Assembly (NCBI GenBank): GCA_022819645.1
Contig: JAJEGU010000056.1
Span: 1 to 38,977 of the forward strand
Source of the DNA: Pseudomonadales bacterium
Lineage (GTDB): Bacteria; Pseudomonadota; Gammaproteobacteria; Pseudomonadales; Pseudohongiellaceae
Direction of reading: 5' to 3'
Length of the DNA: 38,977 nt
How positions within the stretch are numbered: the stretch's first letter is position 1; the number at the start of each line of letters is the position of its first letter. Both the position numbers and the translations under genes were made by a program. Shown piece after piece: positions 7,738-17,077 of the stretch. The notes below the pieces were generated by a model. It was not told where the DNA came from. It saw only the letters and a list, made by a program, of their open reading frames with translations, and searched no databases.

Positions 7738-10700
7738 ATGAAAATTATTGCTGTTGCTGCAATCGCAGCCCTGCTGTCACTGCCGGGCCTTGCCCAGTCG
7801 CCGGATCGGAGCGCCGGGCGGCAACATGTTTTCCCACTCATCATGGACGGCGATGGTTTCCGCTCCCGACTCATCCTCAACAATGCCGCCGCCTCGGCAA
7901 ACCAGTGTGCGCTGGTGCTTCAGGGTGGGCAAGACCAGGGCGAATTGCTCGATACTTCCCGATTGCAAGCCAACGACGCCCTCAAGGCGGATGGCGCCAA
8001 TGCCACGATAAGTCTGCCGGCGGGCGGCGCCGGAGTCACGCTCGCCACCACGGGCGAAAGCGGCTTTGCCTTCGGCTATGCGCTGCTTGACTGCGAGCGG
8101 AATGTCATCGCCCGGCTGCTGCTCACACTGGACGATGCGGCCAATCCCGGGTCCCCGCTCGCCCTGGCGGCCTCCGGCGGCGCTCCTGGAGGTTCGGATT
8201 TCATTTTTCCCCTGCAGCGGCAAAGCGCCGATTTCGCCCTGGTGTTTGCAAACCCGGGAGCCAGCGCCGCCAATTGTTCCCACTTTTTCGACGAGCAGGC
8301 AGACACCGGCGCGGGTGGGGAGAACCTGACCGTGCCGCCCGGGTCCACGGTGTTTGAGTTCCCGGTTGCAGCGGAACAGTTCCCCGACTCATCCGTCATT
8401 TTGGCCTCGTGCGATAGCGATGTTGCCGCCATCGGCATTCCATTCGAAGGCCAGGTTTTCAGCGCCGTGCTGCCGTTTTCGCCTGATGCGGACAACTCCG
8501 AAAGCAGCAATCCGGTCTTGCCGCTCATCGTGGACGGCAGCGGATTCCGTTCCCGGCTGCTGCTGGCCAATCCCACCGGCGCAGCCACAAGCTGCGCGCT
8601 GACCCTGCGCGGCCAGGGGCTCGACGAGAGCCGATTTGAACTTCCGGACGGAGTGACTCCCACGAGCGCCGGCCTGCTGATGAATCTCGAAAGCGGCGGC
8701 GAGTTGCAATGGCTCACGAGCAAGGGCGAAGGCTCACTCGTCCTCGGCCATGCCAGCATCGACTGCGAACAGCCGGTGCTGGCGAGCAATACGCTGAGCC
8801 TGGAGCTTGGCGGCATACTTGCCGGAATGGCCACCATTCCCGGCTCGCAAAAGGCCAGCGCGTTTCAGGTTCCGGTGATTCCGGAAAGCGGCAGACTGGC
8901 GCTTGCCACAAGCAATGATTCCTCGAGTGATGTCAGTTGCGGGCTGGAGTTGACAGATTATGGCGGCGCCAATTTCGGGCTGGCCGCCTTTCAGGTCGAG
9001 CCAGCTTCCACCACCGTGCAATTTCTCGATGAACTGTTCCTGCTGCCGGAAAATTTCCCCGGCGGCGAGGCGACCGTTTCCTGTGATCAGCCCGTGGAAG
9101 CCGTGGCGCTGCCCTTGAGCGGCGCCGCTTTTGCCGCCCTGTCGCCGGCGATTCTGGCGGCGGAAACCCTTACCCCGGAGCCCGGGCTGATTTTCAACCC
9201 GGCGGACTTCCCGCTCATCTCCATCTTCCGGCTCGACGAGACCATTACGCCCCTGCAACTTCCCGAACCGCTCAATGGCGAGCCTCCCTTCTCCTATACG
9301 CTGGAGCCGCCGATTCCCGGCCTGCCATTCGACCCGGTAACGCGCCGGCTCAGCGGGACACCCACCGAAGCCGGCGAATATCTCCTGCAGTACCAGGCCA
9401 GGGACGCCAGCGGCAAATCCGGCCTTTATCCGGTTTTCATCCTCGTGCGAGGCCCGGATTCCGAGCCGGGCTTTGCCGATGACAGCGCCCTGCCGGACCA
9501 GAACTACACACTCGGCAGGGAAATCGAGACCCTGCAATTTCCCGAAGCCACCGGCGGCAATCCGCCACTGGTCTACTTTCTCAGCCCGGAGGTGCCGGGC
9601 CTGACTTTCGATATTCCAACGCGACAGCTCAGCGGCGCGCCGGAAAGAACCGGCGTGTACCCCATCAGCTATAACGTGACCGACGCGGATTTCGACATGG
9701 ACTCACTCGAGTTCACCATTACCGTCACGGCGCCGGAAAGCGCGCGAACGCCATTGGAGGCCGACCGTTGCGCAGACGGCGATTTTGTCGAAAACCCCAG
9801 CGAAAATTCCGGCCTCGTTGCCGATTGCCAGGCCCTGGTCAGCTTCGCCAATGCGCTCATCGAGACCGGCCTTATCATGGAGGACAATGTGCTCAACCAA
9901 TGGGGCGGGAAAGGGCAAGTGCAGGTGGAAAGCTGGTCCGGCGTGGGCACAAGCGAAGCACGGGTCAGCAGCCTGGAACTGCCCTTCAGCAGCCTGAAGG
10001 GCGATCTTCCCGCCGCGCCCGGCGAACTCGAAGCCCTGACCCGGCTTGACCTGCGGGGCAATGAGCTTTCCGGGGGGATTCCACCTGAAATCGGCAATCT
10101 GTCCCGGCTCGAAACCCTCGACCTCTCGGCCAATCGGCTGAGCGGCTCCGTTCCCGCGGAACTGGCAAAGCTCGAAAACCTGCGTAATCTTTCACTAGCG
10201 ATCAACAAGCTTTCCGGGCCGATTCCACCCGGCCTTGGCGCGCTGGGCAAGCTGGAATCCCTGTCCTTGATGGAAAACGAACTGAGCGGGACCATTCCCG
10301 CCGAACTCGGTCAACTCGCGAATCTGCGGGAACTCAACCTTGCCGCGAACCAGTTCGCCGGCTCGATTCCTTCGAGCCTGGGGCAGCTTGGCAAGCTCAC
10401 CACATTGCAGTTGTTCGCCAATGAACTCACCGGCGCCATTCCTCCCGAGCTGGGGCAACTGGAGAATCTGGAAAAACTGGTACTCGGATTCAACGAGCTC
10501 AGCGGCGCCATTCCCGCCGAACTGGCCATGCTCCGCAAGCTGCGGCAACTGATCCTGAGCATGAACCGGCTCAGCGGGCCGATTCCGCCGGACCTGGGAG
10601 AACTGTCGGCGCTGGTCATGCTCGATCTCCGCTTCAATGCCCTGGAAGGGAGTATTCCGGTGGAACTGGCAGGGCTGGAAAACCTGCGGGACCTGTATGT

Positions 10701-12192
10701 TTCCTTCAATCAATTGCGGGGAACCGTGGATTGGGCTTTCCGCGAACGCATTGCCGAAGGCAACCTGCTGCTGGAAACCGAGGGCAATCGGATCACTGGC
10801 CTCGCCGCGCCGCCGGAAAGGGAGCCAGCGCCGGCGGAGCCACCGGAAAGCCCGGTCAATGCCTCCCATCATTCGATTGCCTGGTATCAGGGGCCACTGC
10901 TCATGGAGTGGGACTGGCAAGGAGAGCGAGTCGAGCATCAAACGCCGATTCTCGGTCGCTGGGCGCTGCTGGCGGTGCGGGTGAACCACGCCACGGAACA
11001 GCCGCCGGAGGTCATCACCCGCGTGCTGGACGCGGAAGACAAGATACTCGTGGAAAGCCTCGCCGAGGCCGCGCCACCGACAACCAAAGCAATCGAACCC
11101 GGTCAATTCCGCTCAGAGTTTCTCTTTTACCTGCCCGGGCGGATGTATCAATCCGGCAACCAGATCGTGCATGTGATCGACCCGGAAAATGCTCTCAATG
11201 AATCGGATGAAAGCGATAACATCGCCGAGCCGATTGTTCTCCATGGCGAACAACCGCCAAGGTTCCGCGCGGTTTTCATCCCCCTGCTCATGCCGGATGA
11301 AAAGCAATGGCACAAGGACTTCGACCCCAATGCGCTGCTGGCGGGCACCCTGGCTTTCCTGCCGATCGCCGATGATTTCGAGGCGCGATTCGGGCCGACC
11401 CTGGAATTTGACGCCCACGAAATCGACGACCCATTGATTGACGTATTCGAGTTGTGGAATGCCGAAGCCGAGCCCGATGAGTTCTATCACGGCATCGTCA
11501 ACCACGAAACCGGCGGTGTCGCGGTGCTGGGAAGCCAGGTGGCGGTGAGCGAACTTTCCATCCACCGCGTCATCCCCCATGAATTCGGCCACAACCTGAC
11601 TCTCGAACACACTCCCGGCTGCCACGCCGAAGGAGTGGACGAGGACTACCCCTATCCCGACGGCAAACTCGGTCCGGACCCGGCCTGGGAACACAACTGG
11701 CGGCTGTTCGCCTCCGGCGATGACGAGGCCTACACCGACCTCATGTCCTACTGCACCGAATTGAAGCTGATTTCCGACTACAACTACCGCCGCGCCGCGG
11801 AGTACTGGCTCGCCTTCGGCATACAGACGAACACCAGCCCGGTCACCTCGGGACCAGCCCCGCAAAGCCTCGCCGCCGCCAGAACCGGGAACGAAGGCAG
11901 CATCGCCCTCTCCGGCCGCATCAGCGCCGGCGGCGCCTGGAGTCTGACCCAGGTCAGTCAATCCACTCGCCAGCCACGCCCGCCGGCCGATAATGGCGAA
12001 TACACGCTGCTCCTCTTCGACGCCGCCGGCGTGCAAGTTCACGCCGAACCACTGGCCCTCCTGCCGCTAAGCCACGGCGAGGGAAGCTTCTGGGCCGCGA
12101 GAATCCCGATACCCCTGCGAGAACCGGAAGAAATCGTGATTCTGGATGCCCAGGGCAACGAAATGCTGCGGCGAACCCTGCCCGAGATGTGA
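7738..12192 (+). CDS. Secreted leucine-rich-repeat zinc metalloprotease
   Basis: A 1484-residue exported multidomain protein. Residues 1-20 are a signal peptide. Residues about 30-480 contain two tandem copies of a module of about 230 residues (FPLIMDGDGFRSRL and LPLIVDGSGFRSRL). Residues 490-665 hold two putative Ig domains (LPFDPVTRRLSGTPTEAGEY; LTFDIPTRQLSGAPERTGVY). Residues about 765-1000 hold about ten plant-type leucine-rich repeats of 24 residues (LxxLxLxxNxLSGxIPxxLG). A CARDB-like domain follows. The protease domain has HEFGHNLTLEH (H1281, E1282, H1285, H1291), the HExxHxxxxxH zinc site of metzincins, and a likely Met-turn in TDLMSYC. Substrate is unknown; a role in adhesion or in degrading extracellular protein is inference. 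The ATG at 7738 starts the signal peptide. Confidence 0.85.
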   Translation: MKIIAVAAIAALLSLPGLAQSPDRSAGRQHVFPLIMDGDGFRSRLILNNAAASANQCALVLQGGQDQGELLDTSRLQANDALKADGANATISLPAGGAGVTLATTGESGFAFGYALLDCERNVIARLLLTLDDAANPGSPLALAASGGAPGGSDFIFPLQRQSADFALVFANPGASAANCSHFFDEQADTGAGGENLTVPPGSTVFEFPVAAEQFPDSSVILASCDSDVAAIGIPFEGQVFSAVLPFSPDADNSESSNPVLPLIVDGSGFRSRLLLANPTGAATSCALTLRGQGLDESRFELPDGVTPTSAGLLMNLESGGELQWLTSKGEGSLVLGHASIDCEQPVLASNTLSLELGGILAGMATIPGSQKASAFQVPVIPESGRLALATSNDSSSDVSCGLELTDYGGANFGLAAFQVEPASTTVQFLDELFLLPENFPGGEATVSCDQPVEAVALPLSGAAFAALSPAILAAETLTPEPGLIFNPADFPLISIFRLDETITPLQLPEPLNGEPPFSYTLEPPIPGLPFDPVTRRLSGTPTEAGEYLLQYQARDASGKSGLYPVFILVRGPDSEPGFADDSALPDQNYTLGREIETLQFPEATGGNPPLVYFLSPEVPGLTFDIPTRQLSGAPERTGVYPISYNVTDADFDMDSLEFTITVTAPESARTPLEADRCADGDFVENPSENSGLVADCQALVSFANALIETGLIMEDNVLNQWGGKGQVQVESWSGVGTSEARVSSLELPFSSLKGDLPAAPGELEALTRLDLRGNELSGGIPPEIGNLSRLETLDLSANRLSGSVPAELAKLENLRNLSLAINKLSGPIPPGLGALGKLESLSLMENELSGTIPAELGQLANLRELNLAANQFAGSIPSSLGQLGKLTTLQLFANELTGAIPPELGQLENLEKLVLGFNELSGAIPAELAMLRKLRQLILSMNRLSGPIPPDLGELSALVMLDLRFNALEGSIPVELAGLENLRDLYVSFNQLRGTVDWAFRERIAEGNLLLETEGNRITGLAAPPEREPAPAEPPESPVNASHHSIAWYQGPLLMEWDWQGERVEHQTPILGRWALLAVRVNHATEQPPEVITRVLDAEDKILVESLAEAAPPTTKAIEPGQFRSEFLFYLPGRMYQSGNQIVHVIDPENALNESDESDNIAEPIVLHGEQPPRFRAVFIPLLMPDEKQWHKDFDPNALLAGTLAFLPIADDFEARFGPTLEFDAHEIDDPLIDVFELWNAEAEPDEFYHGIVNHETGGVAVLGSQVAVSELSIHRVIPHEFGHNLTLEHTPGCHAEGVDEDYPYPDGKLGPDPAWEHNWRLFASGDDEAYTDLMSYCTELKLISDYNYRRAAEYWLAFGIQTNTSPVTSGPAPQSLAAARTGNEGSIALSGRISAGGAWSLTQVSQSTRQPRPPADNGEYTLLLFDAAGVQVHAEPLALLPLSHGEGSFWAARIPIPLREPEEIVILDAQGNEMLRRTLPEM

Positions 12193-12235
12193 GCGTCGCC
12201 TGCTCCCAGGCTCTCATGCGGTGGCCTCTGAAGGA

Positions 12236-12256
12236 GATTCCGCGACTCCGCGTCAT
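12236..12256 (-). repeat. GTCATTCTGCGCG-type repeat, degenerate
   Basis: A short, degenerate reverse copy of the second repeat family (GATTCCGCGACTCCGCGTCAT). It lies in the 186-base gap between the protease and the ZIP transporter genes. The same gap also holds a small GC-rich hairpin (12337-12352). Confidence 0.45.
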
Positions 12257-12336
12257 GGAAAGCGACGATTCTTCGCTTGAATTCGGCGTATTCGGCGACT
12301 TGGTGAACGCGGAGTTCCATTCCGGCGGCTATGTGC

Positions 12337-12352
12337 CCCGCCTCCCGGCGGG
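12337..12352 (+). promoter_or_regulatory. Short GC hairpin in the ZIP transporter leader
   Basis: CCCGCC and GGCGGG pair around a TCCC loop, 27 bases before the start of the ZIP gene. It has no U tract, so it is not a classical terminator. It might be a leader structure or chance in GC-rich DNA. Confidence 0.25.
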
Positions 12353-12378
12353 ACTTTGTGTTTGGGGAATCACGCAAA

Positions 12379-13248
12379 ATGCAGTATGTTAGCCTCGACA
12401 TGTCTTCCCTGGTCGCACTCAAGATTTTCGCTGCGCTTTCCGTTCTCGCAGTGGCGGTACTCGGTGGAATCATACCGATGCTCGCCGCACGCCGGCAGTC
12501 GAGCCGGCGGTTCTTTTCCCTGGGCAATGCCCTGGCCGGGGGAATCTTCCTCGGCGTGGGCTTCACCCATTTGCTACCCGAAGCGGAGGAAATGCTTGCC
12601 GGATTTACCGACTATCCCCTGGGTCCCTTGCTGGCGGCAGGGGGCATTGCGATCCTTTTGTGGATTGACCGGGTGTATTTCGAATCCCTGGGGCCGAAAG
12701 CGAACGGCGAGTCCGGAGAACGCCGCCAGCCGGTGTATCCCGTGGTCATGCTGGCGGCGCTCTCGGTCCACTCGGTAATCACCGGCATCGCGCTTGGGTT
12801 GGAACCGGAAATCGCCGCCTCGGTGCTGGTGATGACCGGCATACTCCTGCACAAGGGATCGGCGGCTTTCGCCCTCATGGTAAGCGCCCACACTTCAGGC
12901 ATGAACCAGTACCAGCTTCGGCTGGTGCTTGCCATTTTCGTGTCCATGACGCCACTGGGAATCGCCTTCGGCGCTTCGGTTTCAAGCCTGATGAACGGGG
13001 AAAGCGCCGAACTGGCGGAAGGCGTATTCAATGCCCTGGCTGCGGGAACTTTCATTTACGTGGCCGTGATGGACGTCATCGATTCGGAAATGAGCCGAAT
13101 CGATGACCGCATGGCGCGTTTCGTCAGCAGCGCCCTGGCGGGAACCAACGATGTCGCCATGCCGGTGCAGGACAGCGACCGCCTGCTCAAGTTTCTGCTG
13201 GTGCTTATTGGCCTCGGCAGCATGGCGGTGCTGGGGATCTGGGTGTAG
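12379..13248 (+). CDS. ZIP family divalent metal transporter
   Basis: A 289-residue inner-membrane protein with about eight helices, of the ZIP (SLC39) family that brings zinc or related divalent metals into the cytoplasm. Family signatures: the polar helix LSVHSVITGIALGLE (H131 in the transport site), LLHKGSAAFALMVS (H158, K159), and AAGTFIYVAVMDVI near the end. The loop between helices 3 and 4 (about residues 100-118) is short and lacks the histidine-rich stretch of many ZIP proteins. The ATG at 12379 was chosen because GGGGAA lies upstream at good distance; the ATG at 12400 is an alternative. It stands alone between the protease and carbonic anhydrase genes. Confidence 0.85.
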   Translation: MQYVSLDMSSLVALKIFAALSVLAVAVLGGIIPMLAARRQSSRRFFSLGNALAGGIFLGVGFTHLLPEAEEMLAGFTDYPLGPLLAAGGIAILLWIDRVYFESLGPKANGESGERRQPVYPVVMLAALSVHSVITGIALGLEPEIAASVLVMTGILLHKGSAAFALMVSAHTSGMNQYQLRLVLAIFVSMTPLGIAFGASVSSLMNGESAELAEGVFNALAAGTFIYVAVMDVIDSEMSRIDDRMARFVSSALAGTNDVAMPVQDSDRLLKFLLVLIGLGSMAVLGIWV

Positions 13249-13255
13249 TTTTCCT

Positions 13256-13283
13256 GGGAGTCTGACTTGATCAGAGCTTCCCT
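13256..13283 (+). repeat. Partial palindrome of the 98-base repeat
   Basis: GTCTGACTTGATCAGAGCTTCCC matches the third hairpin of the end repeats (70-100) in part only; the left arm is altered. It follows the ZIP stop codon and is followed at once by a GTCATTTTGCGCG repeat (13311-13336). Confidence 0.65.
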
Positions 13284-13310
13284 GCCTTGTGATTCTGTCT
13301 GCAATCTGTT

Positions 13311-13336
13311 GTCATTTTGCGCGAAGTCGCAGAATC
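13311..13336 (+). repeat. GTCATTCTGCGCG-type repeat
   Basis: GTCATTTTGCGCGAAGTCGC followed by AGAATC, a shortened copy of the second repeat family. It lies 28 bases before the start of the carbonic anhydrase gene, so it is probably in that gene's leader. Confidence 0.65.
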
Positions 13337-13364
13337 TTTTCGGGGAAGTGGCGGGAGTTCTGTC

Positions 13365-13895
13365 ATGCTGTACAAACTGGGCGACACCGAAGTGGAAATC
13401 GCCGGCGAGGACTGGTTCGTGGCGCCGGACGCCGCGGTGGTCGGCAGCGTGCGGCTTGAGAACAACGCCAGCGTCTGGTTCGGCGCCGTGCTGCGCGGCG
13501 ACAATGAACCGATTGTGGTAGGAGAAAACTCGAACGTGCAGGATCTGTCGGTACTGCATACCGACCCCGGGGTCCCGCTCACCATCGGTCGCAATGTCAC
13601 CGTGGGCCACAAGGTCATGCTCCACGGCTGCACTATAGGCGACAATTCGCTCATCGGCATCAATTCCGTGGTGCTCAATGGGGCGAATATCGGCAGCAAC
13701 TGTCTGATCGGCGCCAACAGCCTGGTCACCGAAGGCAAGCAGATCCCCGATGGCTCCCTCGCACTCGGTTCGCCCGCCAGGGTGATCCGGCAACTGACCG
13801 ACGCGGAAAAGGCCATGCTGCGGGAAAGCGCCGCGACTTACGTCCGCAACTTCAAGCGCTTCAGAAAAGACCTCAAGCCCGACCCCCGGAGTTGA
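13365..13895 (+). CDS. Gamma carbonic anhydrase family protein
   Basis: A 176-residue left-handed beta-helix protein of the gamma carbonic anhydrase/YrdA/PaaY group. Hexapeptide repeats run from about residue 20 to 145. The three zinc-binding histidines are present: H65 in [13 protein letters not shown], and H82 and H87 in [10 protein letters not shown]. Many members of this group are weak or inactive as carbonic anhydrases, so CO2 hydration is possible, not shown. The ATG at 13365 follows GGGAG by seven bases; the in-frame extension upstream translates repeat DNA. The gene stands alone. Confidence 0.9.
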   Translation: MLYKLGDTEVEIAGEDWFVAPDAAVVGSVRLENNASVWFGAVLRGDNEPIVVGENSNVQDLSVLHTDPGVPLTIGRNVTVGHKVMLHGCTIGDNSLIGINSVVLNGANIGSNCLIGANSLVTEGKQIPDGSLALGSPARVIRQLTDAEKAMLRESAATYVRNFKRFRKDLKPDPRS

Positions 13896-13986
13896 ATCAG
13901 GCTTGACGATACCCGATACCGCGATGTTCAGTCAGGGATGCACGCCGGACAACGCGCTTCCCGCAACACGCGCCGCAAATCTGTGT

Positions 13987-14041
13987 AGTCAGCAGCCTTC
14001 TTTCGCATACGGTCGGGTATGCGCTTCCCTGTGTACTGACT
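13987..14041. repeat. Nested inverted repeat in a 244-base gap
   Basis: An inner hairpin CGCATAC/GTATGCG (14004-14023, six-base loop) lies inside an outer AGTCAG/CTGACT pair. It sits between the carbonic anhydrase gene and the orphan coiled-coil gene. A TTGACG follows at 14049 but no well-spaced -10 box could be found. Apart from this I see nothing recognisable in 13896-14139. Confidence 0.35.
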
Positions 14042-14139
14042 CCTCCAATTGACGCATGACAATTACTGAGAAAGCGGTATGGTGAGGCCATGATAGTATC
14101 TCGACAAATTTGGATTCCCGGAAGCTGTCGTCAAAAATC

Positions 14140-16023
14140 ATGCTGAAAAAGACAAATACAAAAACACCTTCGTCTGAAACTGAATCGTCCGATGTCTCTA
14201 CCGGAATCTCGGACCCTGAATTGTCCGAAGACAGGCTCGTGCAGAAAAAGAATCCCCTGCTGCGGGCGCTGGATTTGCTTTCGGCGGACCAGTTCGGACA
14301 AGTCGTCGAAGACGTTCTGAAGGCCCCGCGCGCGGGAGACTCGAAAAGTGCGCGGCAGAGCCTCAACGCCGCCATAGACGCCTGCGAATACATTGAAATC
14401 AAGGGAGTTCGCCCGGGAAAAGTCAGCAAGGCGAGCCCCGCGCAACTGAAGCTTCCCATAGTCGAGGAATGTGGCCGTTACGAAAACGTTCGATTGCTGG
14501 GGGCCCTGCTCCGCGTTTGGCGGGCGAGCAAGGCGCGGTTGCGGGAGAAGGTCCAGGATTATCTCAATGAAGCGGGAGTCGCCGCAGTACCGGTGTCTTT
14601 CAAGGAAGGTCAGTATCACGGTCTTTGGCGGCCCGAAGACTGGGAACGGCACATGGCGTCGCTGCTCGAATCCGACGAAGAATCCGGCGAAACGGACAAC
14701 TCCGGTTTGGCGGCCGCGGAAACCCGCTTGATGCTGAGCCTGGTGTCGGGCGCGTCTCCTGCCCGGCCGGAAGAGTTGTCGGCGGGGAAGTTCGACGACC
14801 CGGTGCTGGCGGGTTTTCTGGTCCGACTCTGGACCTTCAGCCCACAAGATCCCATCTGGGGTGAGATGGACAGTTTCATCGAGGAACTTGGGGAACTTAA
14901 CGACACGAAGGGACGCGAGATGATCGAGGCCCGGATTACGACCGGCAAGCAACGGCTGGAAGAACTCGATAACTGCCACAAGGAATCGCTTGCCTATCTC
15001 GAATGCGATCTTGGCCGGATCCGGTCCGCGATCAACGAAAACGCGGAATTGATGTTGTGCACCGGTGACGACTATTGCACTGACCTGATTGAGTCGCTGA
15101 GCGAGTACGAGTCGGTTCGGCGCCGGGGTGACACGAAGAGCGAGGAGAGCGCGAGGGCCGTCAAGCGCGCCCCACTCGAAGATGAAATCGTCAATCTGGT
15201 GAAGCAATGGGAGCGCGAAATCGGCAACCGGAAATCGAAACTGCGGGAGGAAGACTCCACCGCCGATGAATCGCCCACCACGGAAGAATTGCCGATAGAG
15301 GAGGATATTCTTGCGCTGCGCAATCGGCTGCAAGCCGAGACCTTGAAGCGTAAGGAATTCCAATCCAGAATCGAAACGCAGTCCGCCGACCTGCGCAAGC
15401 TGCGGCAGTTCTTTCGCAACGCCGAATCGAGAAGCAGGCGATTGTCAGAAGAAAATCTGGAACTCCGGGAGTGTTTGGAAGAGGCAACGGAAACCGAAAC
15501 GCAGAATTCAGCCGCAGCGGTGGGAAAAGACGGGGGCGACTATCTCGTCACGTATCCCCCACGGCTGATAAAGGACGTCAAAGATGCCGTGAGCCAGGCG
15601 GAGCGTACGTTCGAAGACAAGCTTGTCGTTGACACGAACGCCGAATCACAACTGAACAGCGCTTTTGAGAAACCGGATGAAGTTTTCAAGGCGCTCGCTT
15701 GGCTTGCGACGGATTTACGGGTCGCCAAACTCAATCCCGATGTCGGCGTCAACTTGAACGAGGCGCTTGATAAAAGTCTGAAGAAAGCGGTGAGGCCAAA
15801 CTGGTTTTACACGCCCCGTCAATCGCCCACCGCCACCGGAAAGTATCCCGATTCGTACACTACTTCGCATCAAGGGAAAAAGTACGACCTGCACGAGCAC
15901 ATCGGCCGGGGGAAGAGCCACAGCGCCAAAGGCAATATCCGCATCGCTTTCGCCTGGGATGAAAAGAAGGGAAAGTTGATCGTCGGCTACATCGGCCGCC
16001 ATCAGCCGACAGGCCGCTCCTGA
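14140..16023 (+). CDS. Unrecognised coiled-coil protein
   Basis: I do not recognise this 627-residue soluble protein. It has no signal peptide or membrane segment. The N-terminal 35 residues are Ser/Thr/Glu-rich and probably disordered. Residues about 35-250 are mostly helical. Residues about 370-470 are rich in Glu, Arg and Leu and look like a coiled coil (ALRNRLQAETLKRKEFQSR and following). The last 50 residues form a separate small domain with GNIRIAFAWDEKKGKLIVGY followed by IGRH. That ending resembles the C-terminus of the protein at 20063-21040 (GQYRVHFGW...VVYIG). The ATG at 14140 was preferred to a TTG at 14110; neither has a good ribosome site. The gene stands alone and converges with the next gene, 21 bases away. 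Confidence 0.7.
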   Translation: MLKKTNTKTPSSETESSDVSTGISDPELSEDRLVQKKNPLLRALDLLSADQFGQVVEDVLKAPRAGDSKSARQSLNAAIDACEYIEIKGVRPGKVSKASPAQLKLPIVEECGRYENVRLLGALLRVWRASKARLREKVQDYLNEAGVAAVPVSFKEGQYHGLWRPEDWERHMASLLESDEESGETDNSGLAAAETRLMLSLVSGASPARPEELSAGKFDDPVLAGFLVRLWTFSPQDPIWGEMDSFIEELGELNDTKGREMIEARITTGKQRLEELDNCHKESLAYLECDLGRIRSAINENAELMLCTGDDYCTDLIESLSEYESVRRRGDTKSEESARAVKRAPLEDEIVNLVKQWEREIGNRKSKLREEDSTADESPTTEELPIEEDILALRNRLQAETLKRKEFQSRIETQSADLRKLRQFFRNAESRSRRLSEENLELRECLEEATETETQNSAAAVGKDGGDYLVTYPPRLIKDVKDAVSQAERTFEDKLVVDTNAESQLNSAFEKPDEVFKALAWLATDLRVAKLNPDVGVNLNEALDKSLKKAVRPNWFYTPRQSPTATGKYPDSYTTSHQGKKYDLHEHIGRGKSHSAKGNIRIAFAWDEKKGKLIVGYIGRHQPTGRS

Positions 16024-16044
16024 ACATGGCGTTCGAACCTCACC

Positions 16045-17058
16045 TCAGGGCGCCACTTCCATGCCGTCGCGGCCGACGACGATAGGGCCGTCGAAGTAGT
16101 CGCTCATGCCCTGGATAAACAGCGCTTCGGCGGCTTCCGTTGGGGCGATCGACGGGAACAGGTGGGTCAGCGCCAGTTTCTTCACGCCGGCCTCCTGGGC
16201 CATCCGCGCCAGGGCGAGGGTTTCGGCGTGGTACTCCATGCCTTCCTCGATCATTTCGAGTTGCCGGGTATTGCCGGCGGCCCTGGCAAGGGCGATGGGC
16301 GTATTGAACATGGCCGCGTTTTCGGCCTCGCTGATGAGCAGGTCGGCGCCGGCGGCGCCTTCGGCATAGGCGGGGCAGACCCGGGTGTCGCCGGAGACCA
16401 CGAGCACTTCGCCGCGAAACTCGAAACGGTAACCCACCGCGGGCTCGATGGGCTCATGGCAGACGGGAAACATCGTTACCCGCAGGCCGTCTTCCTCGAG
16501 CACGATGCCCGGTTCGTGCTCGGTGACCCGTGGATTCATGGCGGCGGCGGCGAACTTGTCGCCATGATGGGCTATGCGGTATTCGAGATCGAGCCGGTAC
16601 GCGGCAAGCAGACCGGTCACCACTTCGATCGCGCCCTCGGGGCCGCGAACCGGGATGCGGCGGTCGATGCCGCCAATGCCGAAATCGAGCAGGATTTCTC
16701 CGAGCCCGATGAAGTGGTCGGAGTGGTAGTGAGTGTAGAACACGCCATCGACTTCGTCGATTCCCGCCTGGTCCAGCGGCAGGATGCAATTGCGGCCGGT
16801 ATCCACGAGAAACACCCGGTCGCCGGCGATTACGGCGGTGCAGGCGGTCTGACGGTCGGGGTTCGGCAGCGGTACCCCGGTGCCAAGCAGAATCGCCGAC
16901 AGGCCCGCGTCTGGGTCGAACTCCCGCGCCCCGGGTTGGGCGAAGGCATGGCTCCACGCAGTGAGAAGAAGCAGTCCGAGCGCCAGGGCGAACACCCTGG
17001 AGGGCCATGCCAGCGCGGCTACGGGTAATGGGTGTCCAGTTTTTTCAGTTTCTTTCAT
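16045..17058 (-). CDS. Exported metallo-beta-lactamase-fold hydrolase
   Basis: A 337-residue protein of the metallo-beta-lactamase superfamily. The N-terminus has a hydrophobic export segment (FALALGLLLLTAWSHAFA, about residues 23-40), so it acts in the periplasm or outside. The metal site is complete: THYHSDH (H110, H112, D114, H115), a later histidine in FPVCHEPIEP, the aspartate in VVSGDTRVC and the histidine in LALTHLFPS. The layout, with HYHSDH and SGDT, is that of the RNase Z/arylsulfatase-like branch. The export signal speaks against an RNase role. Substrate unknown. The flavoprotein gene lies 20 bases upstream on the same strand, so they are probably co-transcribed. Confidence 0.83.
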   Translation of the reverse strand: MKETEKTGHPLPVAALAWPSRVFALALGLLLLTAWSHAFAQPGAREFDPDAGLSAILLGTGVPLPNPDRQTACTAVIAGDRVFLVDTGRNCILPLDQAGIDEVDGVFYTHYHSDHFIGLGEILLDFGIGGIDRRIPVRGPEGAIEVVTGLLAAYRLDLEYRIAHHGDKFAAAAMNPRVTEHEPGIVLEEDGLRVTMFPVCHEPIEPAVGYRFEFRGEVLVVSGDTRVCPAYAEGAAGADLLISEAENAAMFNTPIALARAAGNTRQLEMIEEGMEYHAETLALARMAQEAGVKKLALTHLFPSIAPTEAAEALFIQGMSDYFDGPIVVGRDGMEVAP

Positions 17059-17077
17059 AGGAATTCCACGAAGTTTC

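Noticed and set aside
14049-14083. TTGACG and TATGGT as a sigma-70 promoter for the orphan gene
   Set aside because: The spacing is about 23 bases, too long for a standard promoter.
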